Positions 1 through 10,302 of a stretch of 64,000 nucleotides of DNA are shown in pieces. A model generated the notes under the pieces. The model had not been told where the DNA came from. It ran no database searches and saw nothing but the letters and a program-made list of their open reading frames with translations. Numbering within the stretch: the first letter of the stretch is position 1; the number at the start of each line of letters is the position of its first letter. A program made the translations under genes and the position numbers. The stretch covers positions 62,001 through 126,000 of the forward strand of contig CAKOGP040002336.1 in assembly GCA_933822405.4 (NCBI GenBank), in the 5' to 3' direction. The DNA is from Cylindrotheca closterium (Eukaryota; Bacillariophyta; Bacillariophyceae; Bacillariales; Bacillariaceae).

Positions 1-1
1 C

Positions 2-217
2 TTGCCAGTTGGTGGCCTGTCTAATGTTTACTCTTCTGCATCATCATCAGCTGCCAAGCAAATCAGTCTGGATGATGGAGAAGAGAGCATGGGGACCATT
101 GATGAGCTTCCCAGCAATTCTGATTCCTTGGGCTTTTTCTTCGGAGAGGAGGAAGAGTTCATTGCCAACACCGCTCCCAACACCGCATCGGATGATTTTG
201 CCCCGGTGGCGGTCTAA
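2..217 (+). CDS. 3' end of an unidentified protein-coding gene (5' part outside window)
   Basis: An open frame enters from the left edge and stops with TAA at 215-217. The 71 visible residues are acidic and rich in Ser and Asn, with a run of four Glu after Phe-Phe-Phe-Gly. There is no credible ATG, so this is the C-terminal tail of a longer protein or a last exon. It is convergent with the aminotransferase at 340-1914, with only about 120 bp between the two stops. No domain is visible and no function can be assigned. Confidence 0.4.
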   Translation: MPVGGLSNVYSSASSSAAKQISLDDGEESMGTIDELPSNSDSLGFFFGEEEEFIANTAPNTASDDFAPVAV

Positions 218-339
218 GGATGCGCCCGCCATGAAAGTTATCATTTTGCATTTTGTTTTCTTCCAATTTTGAACAAGGAAGAACGAAATAGAAAAGGAGG
301 AAATACAAGTTTTTTATTACACTACAACAATTACTACTA

Positions 340-792
340 CTATTGTAACACAATATTTTGAATACCATTTTGTAGTCGCTTGGCTGCTATCTCACACTTG
401 GCAAACGGCAAATTGGCATAACAGACTCGGACCCATCCGGGGAATCCACAATAGGTTCCAGGAATAATGGCAATTCCATATTCCTCCACGAGTCTACGGC
501 AAACCTCCACATCGTCCATCACTACCGGTGCCTTGTTTCCATTCACAGAATCATCCTCCGGTAGTATTGGCAATTGGGCCATGACGTACATGGCACCCGA
601 ACCACCCATGATTTCGAGAGGTCGCAACGCATCCAAAATGAGTTGCCGACTGGGATCCAAAGTGGCATATTGTGCTCGGACCCACTCCTTGCCCGCTTGC
701 AAGGCTCCCACGGCGGCAATTTGAGAAATGCGAGGTGGTGCAATGGGGACAGTGTCTTGGACCTTGATCATGTTGTGGAGCAGAAGTGATGC

Positions 793-823
<31 letters not shown>

Positions 824-1914
824 TTGGAATTTGTGTTCACCACTTTGGCATCCTTGTGCAAACAAAGGTACCCACATCGATATCCCGCCAAACTATACGA
901 TTTCGATAACGAAAAAATGTGAATGACATGGGGGGCATTTGGAAAGGTAGCAATGGGTTGATGTTCTTGTGCAAGTGTAAAGTATTCGTAGGTGCAGTCC
1001 AAGACCAACCACGCATTGTATTGCTCACACAAATCAGCCACCTGTTGCAACAAGGATTTGGACAAGGATACTCCCGTTGGATTTCCAGGATTGACAATGG
1101 TTACCATATCAATGGATTGTTTGCGTAAGGTTTCTTCCAACCATTTCAAATCGGGAATGCCTTCCGAGCTCGAGGGTCCGACGACCACACTGTCATTCCC
1201 ACAACACATTTGAAGCGCCATGACGTGATTGAAATAATACGGAGCAAAAACTACCGCCTTGCTATCATCACAGAGTGTTGTTAGAACGACATTCATATAG
1301 GCCTGATTGGCACCGACCGTCACCATAATGTCGTGATTGGTCAAAGAATTTTCCTCAACAATCTTTTGTTCCAAAACTTCCGTCAATTCGGGAATGCCTT
1401 GGGCCGGACCGTAGGTGTGCAACAAATTGCTGGGCTTGCTGACTTCCTTGAGTAACGCTTCTTGACACGTTTTGGGTGGTTCCCAGTAGACGACTCCCTG
1501 TGCCAGACTGAATATGCCACCCTTGTCTTCCCAAAGATGCGAATATTGACCAATCAATTGTTTCATCAGAACCACACATGGGTCCAGAGTTTCCAAGACT
1601 CTTGGGGAGAGACCCTTTCTGGTGGTCGTGGTCGTTGGTGTCGGTTCGGCAGTATCGCTGCTACTACTGGACACCATTTGTCGATATAATTGATGATTGC
1701 TGGTGGAATGATGATGATAATGATGATGAAGAGTATTGGCAGGCCGTGACACTGATGTAGGCACCTGCTGTAATAGAGCAAGTGTAGGATTCGGGCGGGT
1801 GCTCAGAGTAGCAAGAGTGCAAAAGAGGGATGATGATACTTTCCAAAACCGGGAGGATAACGCTGACTTATTGGGACTGTTCCTGCTGCTGCTGGTGAGC
1901 AATCTCATTGCCAT
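340..1914 (-). CDS. PLP-dependent aminotransferase, class I/II, probably organelle-targeted
   Basis: Single-exon protein of 524 aa. It belongs to fold-type I PLP enzymes, which transfer amino groups between an amino acid and a 2-oxo acid. Visible signatures are NPGNPTG at residues 275-281, the Asp306/Tyr309 region (LVLDCTYEY) that contacts the cofactor ring, and SLSKSYSLAGYRCGY at 335-349, where Lys338 should form the Schiff base. A C-terminal Arg in GWVRVCYAN would bind substrate carboxylate. The first 100 residues are Ser/Thr/Arg/His-rich with few acidic residues, which suggests a mitochondrial or plastid presequence. A poly-Ser run (about 365-374) encoded by a GAT/ATC trinucleotide repeat interrupts the domain just after the Lys motif. 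The exact substrate (Asp, Ala, Tyr or kynurenine type) cannot be told by eye. Confidence 0.92.
791..821. repeat. (GAT)n trinucleotide microsatellite inside aminotransferase CDS
   Basis: About ten GAT units encode the poly-Ser stretch of the minus-strand aminotransferase. The repeat is in frame, so length changes alter only the Ser number. A shorter GATGAT-type tract lies near 1709-1735 in the presequence, where it encodes His residues. Confidence 0.85.
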
Positions 1915-2631
1915 TCGAAAAAATAAGGTTCGTTATGTTGTGAAAAGGAAAGGCAATGCAATGGACAATATAGTGCACACAACAACAACAATAACAGTGT
2001 GTTGTATTCTTGGCAATAAATCGACGATCCAAAACTCAATATCGGGGGTGGGGGAAATAATTTAATACCGGAAGTATGCAAATTGCGCAATCCCTGAAAA
2101 CTTTTTTTCCGACTCGTCAGATTGTTGACGATCATATCAGTGGACCAATTGGTGTTGCTCGACTCACCATCCGTCGACTGAATATTTGTTCTTAGTTTCA
2201 GCTACTGTATTGTACGTCTGCTTTTCTCACCATTTGCAGACCCTATATCCTGCACCGCTACACCTGACACTGTTGTACTTTCACACAGTACACAATCCGA
2301 GATTGTTCCTAAAAGCAGCCACCCCAGCGAGGATGTGACAAAAGAGGCTGAAATTAAATGACGATCTTAGTATATGATTATGTATACAGTAGATTCATCA
2401 ATTTTGAGTGCTATGGTGTTGTTTGCGTGGATGTGTTCGGAAACACAGCCACATGATATGCAGGCATCGGATCATGTTGAAAGAATACAAGTCGAAGGTG
2501 GTACCAACGGACTTGTTGCAAATATCTTCTCATTGCATAAAGAATCGTAGCCTCCATTATACTGTAGCTTTGTCGAGAGGAACATAATGAAACTTTTGCT
2601 TTCGAGGTAAACCCCTATCGTGATTTTTGCT
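1915..2631. other. intergenic, 717 bp
   Basis: The right part holds the 3' flank of the 2632-3264 gene and the left part the promoter of the aminotransferase. There is an ACA/ACAAC-rich stretch near 1977-2000. No supported gene was seen. Confidence 0.5.
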
Positions 2632-3264
2632 TCAAAAGTACCCTCGGTTGCTTGTTCGGTAGTAAATGTCTTGATCTTCATCCCGTTTGGACGAAGCGCC
2701 AAGGCGAAGAGAATCAGTATCACGGCAATCGTCGATGTTGATAAACACGGACACGCTTTCTCGAGATTCGGCATCATCCTTGGCCTCTTCTTCCTCGACG
2801 GTGGCCGCCATATTGGCAAAGTGTAATCCGAAACTTTCGTCATCGGAATCATCCAACAAGTGGGTCACCTCGATGGGTTTCTGGGCGGCGAAATTGGATG
2901 TTCGAGGAATGACCTTGCTGTGGTCAGACCAAGTTTTCTTCAGAATATCCTCCTCAGTCTGCTCCCTGTATCGGTAACCAGATACATATGACGAACCAAA
3001 GCTCGACTCCAAATCATCTCCCAAACATCGCACCATTCGGTACGAAGTTCGAATCAACTCTTGGTATTCTTCTCTTAGTTCTTCCTCTGGAGACTTGTTC
3101 TTAGGCTGAGAAGGAGGAGGATCATCTCGGATGTTGTCTTGCTGTTTCTTGGCATGACGTGGTTGCTTCTTGCCTTCTGTTGTGCTAAGTGTGGAGTGCT
3201 TCTTGGATGTCCTGATACGTGGTATGCTTTTTCGTATCCTGTTGTAGAATGTCTTGAGTACCAT
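2632..3264 (-). CDS. unrecognised charged protein, 210 aa
   Basis: The ATG at 3264 has an A/C-rich context and the frame stays open to TAA at 2632-2634. The protein begins with a basic region rich in Lys, Arg and Gln (residues 1-60). A central part follows (PEEELREEYQELIRTSYRMVR), then an acidic Ser/Glu/Asp-rich half with EEEE and DDSDDES. No signal peptide or membrane segment is visible. Composition suggests a largely disordered nuclear or cytosolic protein. No family was recognised. A longer alternative frame on the same strand (2472-2852) overlaps it but looks like a shadow. Confidence 0.5.
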   Translation of the reverse strand: MVLKTFYNRIRKSIPRIRTSKKHSTLSTTEGKKQPRHAKKQQDNIRDDPPPSQPKNKSPEEELREEYQELIRTSYRMVRCLGDDLESSFGSSYVSGYRYREQTEEDILKKTWSDHSKVIPRTSNFAAQKPIEVTHLLDDSDDESFGLHFANMAATVEEEEAKDDAESRESVSVFINIDDCRDTDSLRLGASSKRDEDQDIYYRTSNRGYF

Positions 3265-3754
3265 GGTGGTCGTCGTCCGGTTCTAATCTGTTGTGGACGT
3301 CAAGTTTGGCTGGTGCTGGTGGTAATACTGCTTTTGTGGATATTTGTTGTTGGAGTGGAAGATATCGTTCGCCGTACCCCCTTCATCAATTGAACAACCG
3401 TTGAGTATCCTTCATCGAGCTGCTCTCAGACGCGAACGACGCACCTTTCAGATGATGCTATGCGCGTTATTTTGGTTTTAGTCGGATGGATCGTTGTTCG
3501 GACTAAAACGAACGCATCCGCGCGTGTCCAAAAAAACATCTGCTTGCGCTTTCCCCAACATTTTATCATTCGTGTGATTGTGTCTCCTCTCATCATCTTG
3601 ATATTATGACCCTCATCATCAAAATTGTGATATACCATTAGCAACTACATTTACCAGTACCTCTCACAGTGAATCAGAAAGTGACGAATATCTTGCTCGC
3701 ACTGCACGCATTTGCTCACTCCCGTTGCGGCTCCGCCGAAGATATTCAGAATCA
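3265..3754. other. intergenic between divergent genes, 490 bp
   Basis: This is the shared promoter region of the minus-strand gene ending at 3264 and the plus-strand gene starting at 3755. No supported ORF or RNA was seen. Confidence 0.45.
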
Positions 3755-4816
3755 ATGATGATTCGGAAGCTGTCACTCATCGCCATTTTCACCTCCTGTC
3801 AAATCATTTCCATTCATGGTTTGTTCTTTGATGAAAAATCTCACCCTGCTTCAAAGGCTGCAAAGACAAATGAGGATGGGGCGATCGATACGATACCTAA
3901 CACGTCGTCTTCAACTGATGCCAATCTTAGTGACATGATGTTCGACCAAGACAATACTCTCAGCAGTTTTGATAAACAAACTTCCCACAAGAGAAAGAAG
4001 ATGAAAAAAGTTAACAACAAAGGTGACATTCACCTTAAATTTGGTGGAGAATTCGAACACACTGAAGAACTTCCCTTTTCATCTCAAGATGATCGGCAGC
4101 TGTCTCTTAGCCGGATTGGTGAATTCTTTCAATCAGCAAAACATCGAGATCTATTATTCAAGGGTGGCGATAATCCCTGGGAAGAAGTTCCAGTCTCCTC
4201 GGATCTACTCGACGTTTGGGACGAAGCAGCCAAAATAGTACGAAGCCAGAGACCCGACAGAAGCGCCAACAATCAAATCGTAGCCATCTATTCAACTGTG
4301 CCACTATTGCCAGGCCTCAAAGTTGACGCTGTTTCTTACACTGGAATCAAGCTTCTTCGTTCGCCACTAACAGGACTGCCCTTTTACGAGTTTACCCTTA
4401 TCAAAGAGTACTACCTGCCCAATGGAAGCAAGGGAATGAAATGGTTGTTTCAAAAAGTCGTGGGCGACAAAAAACACCCGCATGGCCTCGACGATCAATG
4501 CCATATCAAAGATGGAAGGCTCTACACAGCTTCGCCTGGTCGTCAAACTCATACTCTTGCACGAGTGGCCTTGCAAGAAGACTTGTCGTCTCGTACCTTT
4601 CGCATTCATTACTTTGGCAATGTCTTGGTATCTTGCTGTGTCCCAAAACGTTTGCTCTCTCTACTGCCCTTATCCCAAAAGGCATTCGAAGCCCGAGTCA
4701 GTCAGTCCATTGTCCAGCAACTGCAACGTGAAGGAGTCACGTCGCTGAAAAAGTATCAGCGAGCGGTGGAAGCATGGGCAAAGGCGGAAGCAACCCCAAA
4801 CCATCCACCACAGTGA
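3755..4816 (+). CDS. secreted or plastid-directed protein of unknown function, 353 aa
   Basis: The frame is open from 3725, but the first true ATG is at 3755, followed at once by a second ATG. Starting there gives a clear signal peptide (basic MMIRK, hydrophobic LSLIAIFTSCQIISI, then HGLFF). Residues up to about 130 are low-complexity and Lys/Ser-rich. The C-terminal 200 residues look globular (YSTVPLLPGLKVDAVSYTGI, LPFYEFTLIKEYYLPNG, RIHYFGNVLVSCCVP) and end in a predicted helical tail. The HG-L-F-F context after the hydrophobic core could be a degenerate plastid-targeting signal, but this is weak. No family was recognised. Confidence 0.72.
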   Translation: MMIRKLSLIAIFTSCQIISIHGLFFDEKSHPASKAAKTNEDGAIDTIPNTSSSTDANLSDMMFDQDNTLSSFDKQTSHKRKKMKKVNNKGDIHLKFGGEFEHTEELPFSSQDDRQLSLSRIGEFFQSAKHRDLLFKGGDNPWEEVPVSSDLLDVWDEAAKIVRSQRPDRSANNQIVAIYSTVPLLPGLKVDAVSYTGIKLLRSPLTGLPFYEFTLIKEYYLPNGSKGMKWLFQKVVGDKKHPHGLDDQCHIKDGRLYTASPGRQTHTLARVALQEDLSSRTFRIHYFGNVLVSCCVPKRLLSLLPLSQKAFEARVSQSIVQQLQREGVTSLKKYQRAVEAWAKAEATPNHPPQ

Positions 4817-4924
4817 ATACGAACTATGATACGCATGATTGATTCCGGTATTGAAGGTATGTGATACGTGTATTCTATTCATTATTTACGGATGGCCCGT
4901 TATTCGATCATGTTTCTGCGATCT

Positions 4925-6673
4925 CTACTCCTCGCGAAATGGATCCCAAGTCCACAAATTGGCAAACCACTTTTCGCCCTCGATGAGTGGATTTGCAGAA
5001 TGTTGGCTCAAGTCGTCCATATTGCCATCGGGGTTCTTCATGTAAAAGATCATGGCCTTGCCTTTTTCTGGTGTTGCCGCGACGGCTTCGTCAGTATCAG
5101 CATTTCGCCATCTTGGGAATGCTGTCTCACCTCCCTTCATTCCTTCATTCAAGTAGATAACAATGTTAATGGATCGAGATGGTTCGTTTGGTCGAGTGTC
5201 TGGGTAACCATGGTCTGTATGGACATCGAACTCGGTGCCCTGGGGATAATGGTTGACTTGAAAGGGTTCGCAAATGGGGACACGACTAGGCAAATCAGCT
5301 CCGGCTTGTTCACCAGGCAAACGATAGCGCATCAATGCCTCGTCAATCTTCAGAGCGTCAGCAGCACGTTTAAAAATGGCATCCATGACTGGACTATAGT
5401 GTCGTGGAAGCCATGTTGTCTCGGAGGTTCGAATAGCGGTTACTTGTTCATCAGCTCCAACTCCAGTTGTGGAGCGACGCATTGTCTTCCTTTTGGCCAA
5501 TTCGATGATGCTGAAATAAAATAGTGGAAGTCTTAGCAACTGCTGCACTGAAAGTTTGGCAATCGTTCTTTCGAATACTTACTGGTCGGCTTCAACCTCC
5601 GACAAAAAGCCATCAATTTGAAAAATTCGAGGCGCTACCGAGACGGCAGTGATGGTCATGTTCTTCTTGCCTTCTTCGCGGTACGCTTGGAATGGAATGG
5701 AAGAAGTGTCGTTTCGCATCATTTCTACCACCGAAAGCTTGCGGTATAATTCGTCCTCTGGCGGAAGGCTAGTGAAATGAGATTCGGCAGTTACAACGGT
5801 GTGCACTTGGCCAAAGTAATCAGCTCGATGCATGTGATGTCTTGGTGGTTCCTGTGGAAACTGTCCATACCAGGGTGACCCGGTAAAGTTCTCATAGAGA
5901 CCTCCAAATTCACGGTTGTATAGGACCCTGTTGTAGAGATTTCTTTCTTGTTCATTCAAGACGTCAAGGGACCACTGAGGACCCCATACTACGCCAGCCG
6001 AAGGATCATCCTTTTCTGTCTTGACAAAGGGATCGCAGTAGTAGATAGAGGTCCCTTTGCGAGTCTTCATGGAGCAGACAACTTCCTGGGTCTCTGGCTT
6101 GACAAAGTAATACATATGATTGGGAAATGTTGAAGTGCCTCCGCTCCCACCTGGAACAACGTGTGCGATGATATCTCCGCCGGGAGGACCATATGAATTG
6201 TCGTACGTCAAGTCCAACAGTTGGGGACTCATGTTAATAAACTTGGCGGCGATTCCCTGATATTTCATATTTTTTTCGATTCTGCTTCCAGGTGGCTCTT
6301 GATACATAGAGGAAATGTCTTGACGCTTGTAGGCTTTGAAATTGGCCGTTGGCATTTGTTCAAGCATGGGATCTTCTTCCACTTCTTCTTCCTCTGGTGC
6401 TGGATGGAGGTCTTCATGAGGCGACATCGTTGGAAACTTTTCATTTTTGCACTCTTCCAGATCTCGATGAAGGTCTGGAGGCGACATCGATGGAACATTT
6501 TCGACTTGGCACTCATCTCGATTATCGATATCGAGACACTGTTGTCGTTCTAGGAAGGCTTGCGTTTCGACGTGATGGTTCCTTATCTGGTGGACACTAG
6601 GGTTGAGGGGAGACCACAAAAGGATGGAACACTTGGCTGCGAATGCCCCCAAAGCGAAGTGAAAACTTTTCAT
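4925..6673 (-). CDS. prolyl 4-hydroxylase alpha-like 2-oxoglutarate/Fe(II) oxygenase, copy 1
   Basis: Two exons: 6673-5583 and 5510-4925, joined across a 72-bp intron (GTAAG donor at 5582, TTTCAG acceptor ending 5511). Splicing restores a CAC His codon and gives 558 aa. The enzyme would hydroxylate proline in secretory-pathway proteins using 2-oxoglutarate, O2 and Fe(II). The oxygenase domain starts near residue 350 (APRIFQIDGFLS). Iron ligands are His461 and Asp463 (VHTDHGYPDTRP) and His534; Lys544 (GEKWFANLWTWDP) should bind 2-oxoglutarate. The N-terminus (KSFHFALGAFAAKCSILLWS) is a signal peptide or anchor. Residues about 100-330 form a second conserved region without a name known to me (PNHMYYFVKP, YYCDPFV, PRHHMHRADYFGQ). 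A paralogue of the same architecture lies directly upstream. Confidence 0.92.
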
Positions 6674-6815
6674 GATAGTAGGATAGGATACTCTTAGGAT
6701 ATGAAATATTCAGCTGATGGGATTTTATGAGCAGAGGAAGGTTGTTGTTGTGTTTCTTTGTTTACTTGTGGGTTCGGTTCTTCATGACCCAAGCTTCCTC
6801 GGCTTCGGTTTTTTT
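6674..6815 (-). promoter_or_regulatory. conserved proximal promoter of P4H copy 1
   Basis: Compared with 9109-9235 upstream of copy 2, this block conserves GATACTCTTAGGATA next to the ATG, then GAAATATTCA and CTGATGGGA, then GGTTCGGTTCTTCATGACC and AGCTTCCT near 6772-6800. Spacing differs slightly. Conservation of non-coding sequence beside duplicated genes suggests either a recent duplication or retained control sites. Confidence 0.5.
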
Positions 6816-7375
6816 AGAATAACGAATACCAGGTCAAAACCGAATTTATACGGAGTTTATACAGAACCCGGCTGGACTTTGAGAAGACCGGAGGAAAAGG
6901 TAGTCTTGCAATTCCTAAAATTATCTGAGATCCGAAGTGCTAAGTACCTGGTACTTGCAATACCTACCTAGTTTCAATCATCGTTAATGAACACACTAGC
7001 GCCAACCGATGCTGAAGCGATCCATCCAAGAAAGTTTTTTCATCGAAGAAAAACTGAGTCATCGTCTGCTGGCAGGCTGGGTATCTAATTCATGAAAATT
7101 GGTGAAAATTTAAAAAAGGGTACTTTCTAGGACTTCTATTCTATCTCTTTCTACCAGTCATGAGCTATTGGTAATAGGATCAATGTTTTTCGGCATCAAC
7201 AGATTGATTCAAATGAGGGCTATGCCTCTTCCTGCAAGATGATTCATTATAAGGACGCAATGCTCCTGTCAATCATTCCTATGATTTTTTCTTTTTCGGG
7301 TCGTCCTCTGGATCGCTCAACAACGAAGCATAGAGTCCCATGCACTGTCGATCGCAATTTGGTTCTGATCTCTTC
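6674..7375. other. intergenic between P4H copies, 702 bp
   Basis: The left 150 bp are the promoter of P4H copy 1 and resemble the promoter of copy 2 (9109-9235). Shared elements include GATACTCTTAGGATA, GAAATATTCA and a GGTTCTTCATGACC box. The right part (7167-7240) carries one copy of a diverged 74-bp sequence also found at 9654, 11169 and 12140. No gene was seen. Confidence 0.6.
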
Positions 7376-9108
7376 CTACTCGCGGAATGGATCCCAAGTC
7401 CACAAATTGGCAAACCACTTTTCGCCTTCAATGACTGGCATGGCTGCATGTTGGCTCAAGTCGTCCAGGTTGCCATCAGGGTTCTTCATGTAAAAGATCA
7501 TGGCCTTGCCTTTTTGTGGAACTGCCTTGATGGCGTCGTCAGTATCAGCATTTCGCCATCTCGGAAATGCTGTCTCACCTCCCTTCATACCTTCGTTCAA
7601 GTAGATACAGAGGTTAATGGATCGAGATGGTGCGTTTGGTCGGGTATCCGGGTAACCATGGTCTGTATGGGTAGTGTACTCAGCCTTCTGGTTGTAATGG
7701 ACGATTTGAAGGTCTTCGTTGATCGGGATACGGCTGGGCAAGTCCGGATGTTCGCCAGGTTGACGGAAGCGCATTAATGCCTCGTCAATCTTAAGAACGT
7801 CAGCAGCCCGCTTGATAACGGCATCCATGACTGGACTGTGGTGTCGTGGGAGCCATGTCGTCTCGGAGGTTCGGACAGAACTGACTTGTGTATCAGCTCC
7901 ACTTCCAGTTGTGGAGCGACGCAGTGTCTTTCGATTGGCCAATTCGATAATGCTGCAGAACAAAAGAGAATAAGTTTTAGCAAGTGCCGCAATGGAAGTT
8001 TGGCAATTGTACCGTTAAGGTTCATGGTGCAGAGTACTTACTGGTCGACTTCAAGCTCCGACAAAAAGCCATCAATTTGAAAGATTCGAGGCGCTACTGA
8101 GACTGCCTTGATCGTAATGTTCAACTTGCCTTCTTGGCGGTATGCTTGGAATGGAATCGAAGATGTTTCGTTTCGCATCATTTCTTGCACCGATAGCTCA
8201 TGGTACAATTCATCATCTGGTGGAAGGCTAGTAAAGTGAGATTCAGCAGATGTAACAGTATGCTCTTGACCAAAGTATTCAGCTCGATGCATGTGGTGTC
8301 TTGGCGGTTCCTGTGGAAACTGTCCATACCATGGTGAACCGGTAAAGTCCTCGTAGAGACTTCCAAATTCACGATTGTATAGAGCAGCGTTGTAAAGATC
8401 TCTTTCCTGTTCCATCAGGGTATCCATTGATCTTGGAGGACCCCACAGAACCCCAGCCGAAGGATCCTCCTTGTCTGTATCGACGAACGGATCGCAGTAG
8501 TAGACAGAGGTTCCTTTGCGAATCCTCATGGAGCAAACAACTTCCCTGGTCTTTGGTTTCACAAAGTAAAACATATGATTGGGATATGTTGAGGTGCCTC
8601 CGCTTTCAAATGGCCCAACGTGTGCCAAAATACTTCCGGGAGGTCCTTCTCCATTGTCATACGTCAAGTCCAAGCGTTGAGGACTCATGTTGACCATCTT
8701 GGCGGCGAGTCCTTGGAACTTGGGGGTGCGTTCGATTCTAGTTCCAGGTAGTTCTTGATACATGGAAGAAATGTCTTGACGCTTGTAGGCTTTGAAATCG
8801 GCCGTTGGCATTTGGTCAAGCATGGGGTCTTCTCCCATATCTTCTGCTGTTGCTTCCTCGTCAGTGTCGTGATGCTGAGCGTAGGGGTGAAGGCCTGGAG
8901 GCAACATTGTTGGAAACTTTTCGACTTGGCACTCATCGAGATCTCGATTATCAATGTCGAAACATTGTTCACGGTCAAAGAAGGCTTGTGTGGCCTCCCC
9001 CAAGGTTGGCGTTTCGCCGTTCTGCACATCACGAGGATGAATGGAGTACCACAAAACGACGGAACAATTGACAAGGAATGCCCCCAAAGCAATGTGATGG
9101 GTCTTCAT
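7376..9108 (-). CDS. prolyl 4-hydroxylase alpha-like 2-oxoglutarate/Fe(II) oxygenase, copy 2
   Basis: Exons 9108-8042 and 7952-7376 flank an 89-bp intron (GTAAG donor at 8041, CTGCAG acceptor ending 7953). The intron falls at the same phase and codon as in copy 1, giving 547 aa. Iron ligands are His451 and Asp453 in THTDHGYPDTRP and His524; Lys534 is the 2-oxoglutarate lysine. The N-terminal MKTHHIALGAFLVNCSVVLWY is a signal peptide or anchor. The acidic linker (residues 55-110) is more diverged than the rest and contains an extra short insertion relative to copy 1. All catalytic residues are present, so both copies should be active. Copy 2 has one Glu fewer at the C-terminus (FRE against FREE). 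Confidence 0.92.
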
Positions 9109-9861
9109 GATGAAATGATACTCTTAGGATACGAAATATTCAACTGATGGGAAGTTTATGAACGAAGGAATGACTTGTTGTCGGGATTCTTGTTGGGTTC
9201 GGTTCTTCATGACCAAAGCTTCCTTGGCTTCGGATTTGTTCTTGCAAGTAACATTTGCTTTCTTCGTCGCTGAGGAAATGGAATGTTGTCCGAAATGCGA
9301 AGACCGAACCCTACAGTATACTGTCCTTGCAGTACCGTACCGGTAGGACCACGGACGACAGAAGGACGGGTCAAAAGAGGTACAGAGGTAGCTTATAGTT
9401 TTGCAATATCTAACCTTTTTTACTCTTGATCTAACAGCTAATTGAAATTATATTAACAACTATTTTAAAACATCTGTGATTGAAAGCAATAAATTCGAAT
9501 CTAGGGAGAGGAGAAGGGATCCTTTTGTGCTATTAGTACTAGGAGTTATGAGCCATTTTTTACTGCCATCTAGCGTTTCTCCTTCATGATTTGTGGAGAT
9601 TAGTACTTTCGAGGAGAGGACTTACATGCACCAGTTTAGAGCGACCATATAATATTGGTGATAGAATCAGTGTGCATTCGGCATCGACTGATGGATTCAA
9701 ATAGAAGAAAGGCCGTCTCTTCGAAGATTTCCATTGGGCGGCTGCTGATATGGAAGCAATGCTACAGTACCGAGTTATCATATGTCATCTCTTCCATTCC
9801 TTCCATTCCTGCCTCTCGGGATCATCCTTCGATTCGCCCAGCTAAGCGCTCTCGATATAAA
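9109..9861. other. intergenic, 753 bp, with P4H copy 2 promoter
   Basis: Positions 9109-9235 match the promoter of copy 1. Positions 9654-9728 hold a copy of the 74-bp diverged sequence, about 135 bp beyond the stop of the next minus-strand gene. No gene was seen. Confidence 0.55.
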
Positions 9862-10302
9862 CTACTCCTTTGAAAACGATGAAGAAAGACTCCTGTTGCA
9901 TTGACGCTCAAGAGATCGATCGCATCCATCAGCGCGAAATTCTGCTGATGCCGGCGCGTCGCTTCTCAAACTTCTACTGAGTCGGCGCATGGGACTATGA
10001 AGAGGCTGATCGCCTTGTTCGGCAATGGCAAACCGTAGAGATACTGACATCTCACTGTCGCTCCTTTCCAAGCAAGTCCGAATACTATGGCTCAAAAGCC
10101 GCATGGGAATTTCCGGTGCTTGGTCGGAATGAGGCTCGGTAATGGAGAACTTTGTTGAGGCGCTTCTCATGGCGTCGACAAGAGGGTTCTTTGCGGTTTT
10201 TCTTTTACCACTATTATAGGAGTGGCTAGTACCACGCCCTTTAGGCATATGGTTGGCACTAGTGCTGGGTGTCAAGGCTGTAAAGCTGTCGTCACCGAAC
10301 AT
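9862..10302 (-). CDS. RQLS-family serine-rich protein, member A
   Basis: Intronless ORF of 146 aa, one of five related genes between 9.9 and 15.6 kb. Shared blocks in order are an N-terminal MFxxxSF(T) followed by an STSAxHMP segment, a basic GKRKTAKN-like part, A-S-x-K-F-S/D, an acidic HSDQAPEIP, the motif PMRLLSHSIR, a DSEMSVSLRFA segment, a second motif PMRRLSRSLR, and a Ser-rich tail (NRSLSSSFSK). Member A has two P-M-R-x-L-S motifs, each matching the basophilic kinase consensus R-x-x-S. There is no signal peptide, membrane segment or Cys pattern, so it is probably disordered and cytosolic or nuclear. No known family was recognised. The real-gene argument is conservation among paralogues, not homology. 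Confidence 0.7.
   Translation of the reverse strand: MFGDDSFTALTPSTSANHMPKGRGTSHSYNSGKRKTAKNPLVDAMRSASTKFSITEPHSDQAPEIPMRLLSHSIRTCLERSDSEMSVSLRFAIAEQGDQPLHSPMRRLSRSLRSDAPASAEFRADGCDRSLERQCNRSLSSSFSKE

Noticed and set aside
2472..2852. 126-codon minus-strand ORF
   Set aside because: It overlaps the 210-aa gene in another frame and shows no domain or compositional coherence.
4868..5524. 218-codon plus-strand ORF
   Set aside because: It is antisense to the catalytic exon of P4H copy 1; the same kind of frame appears opposite copy 2 (7340-7777), as expected for a shadow.
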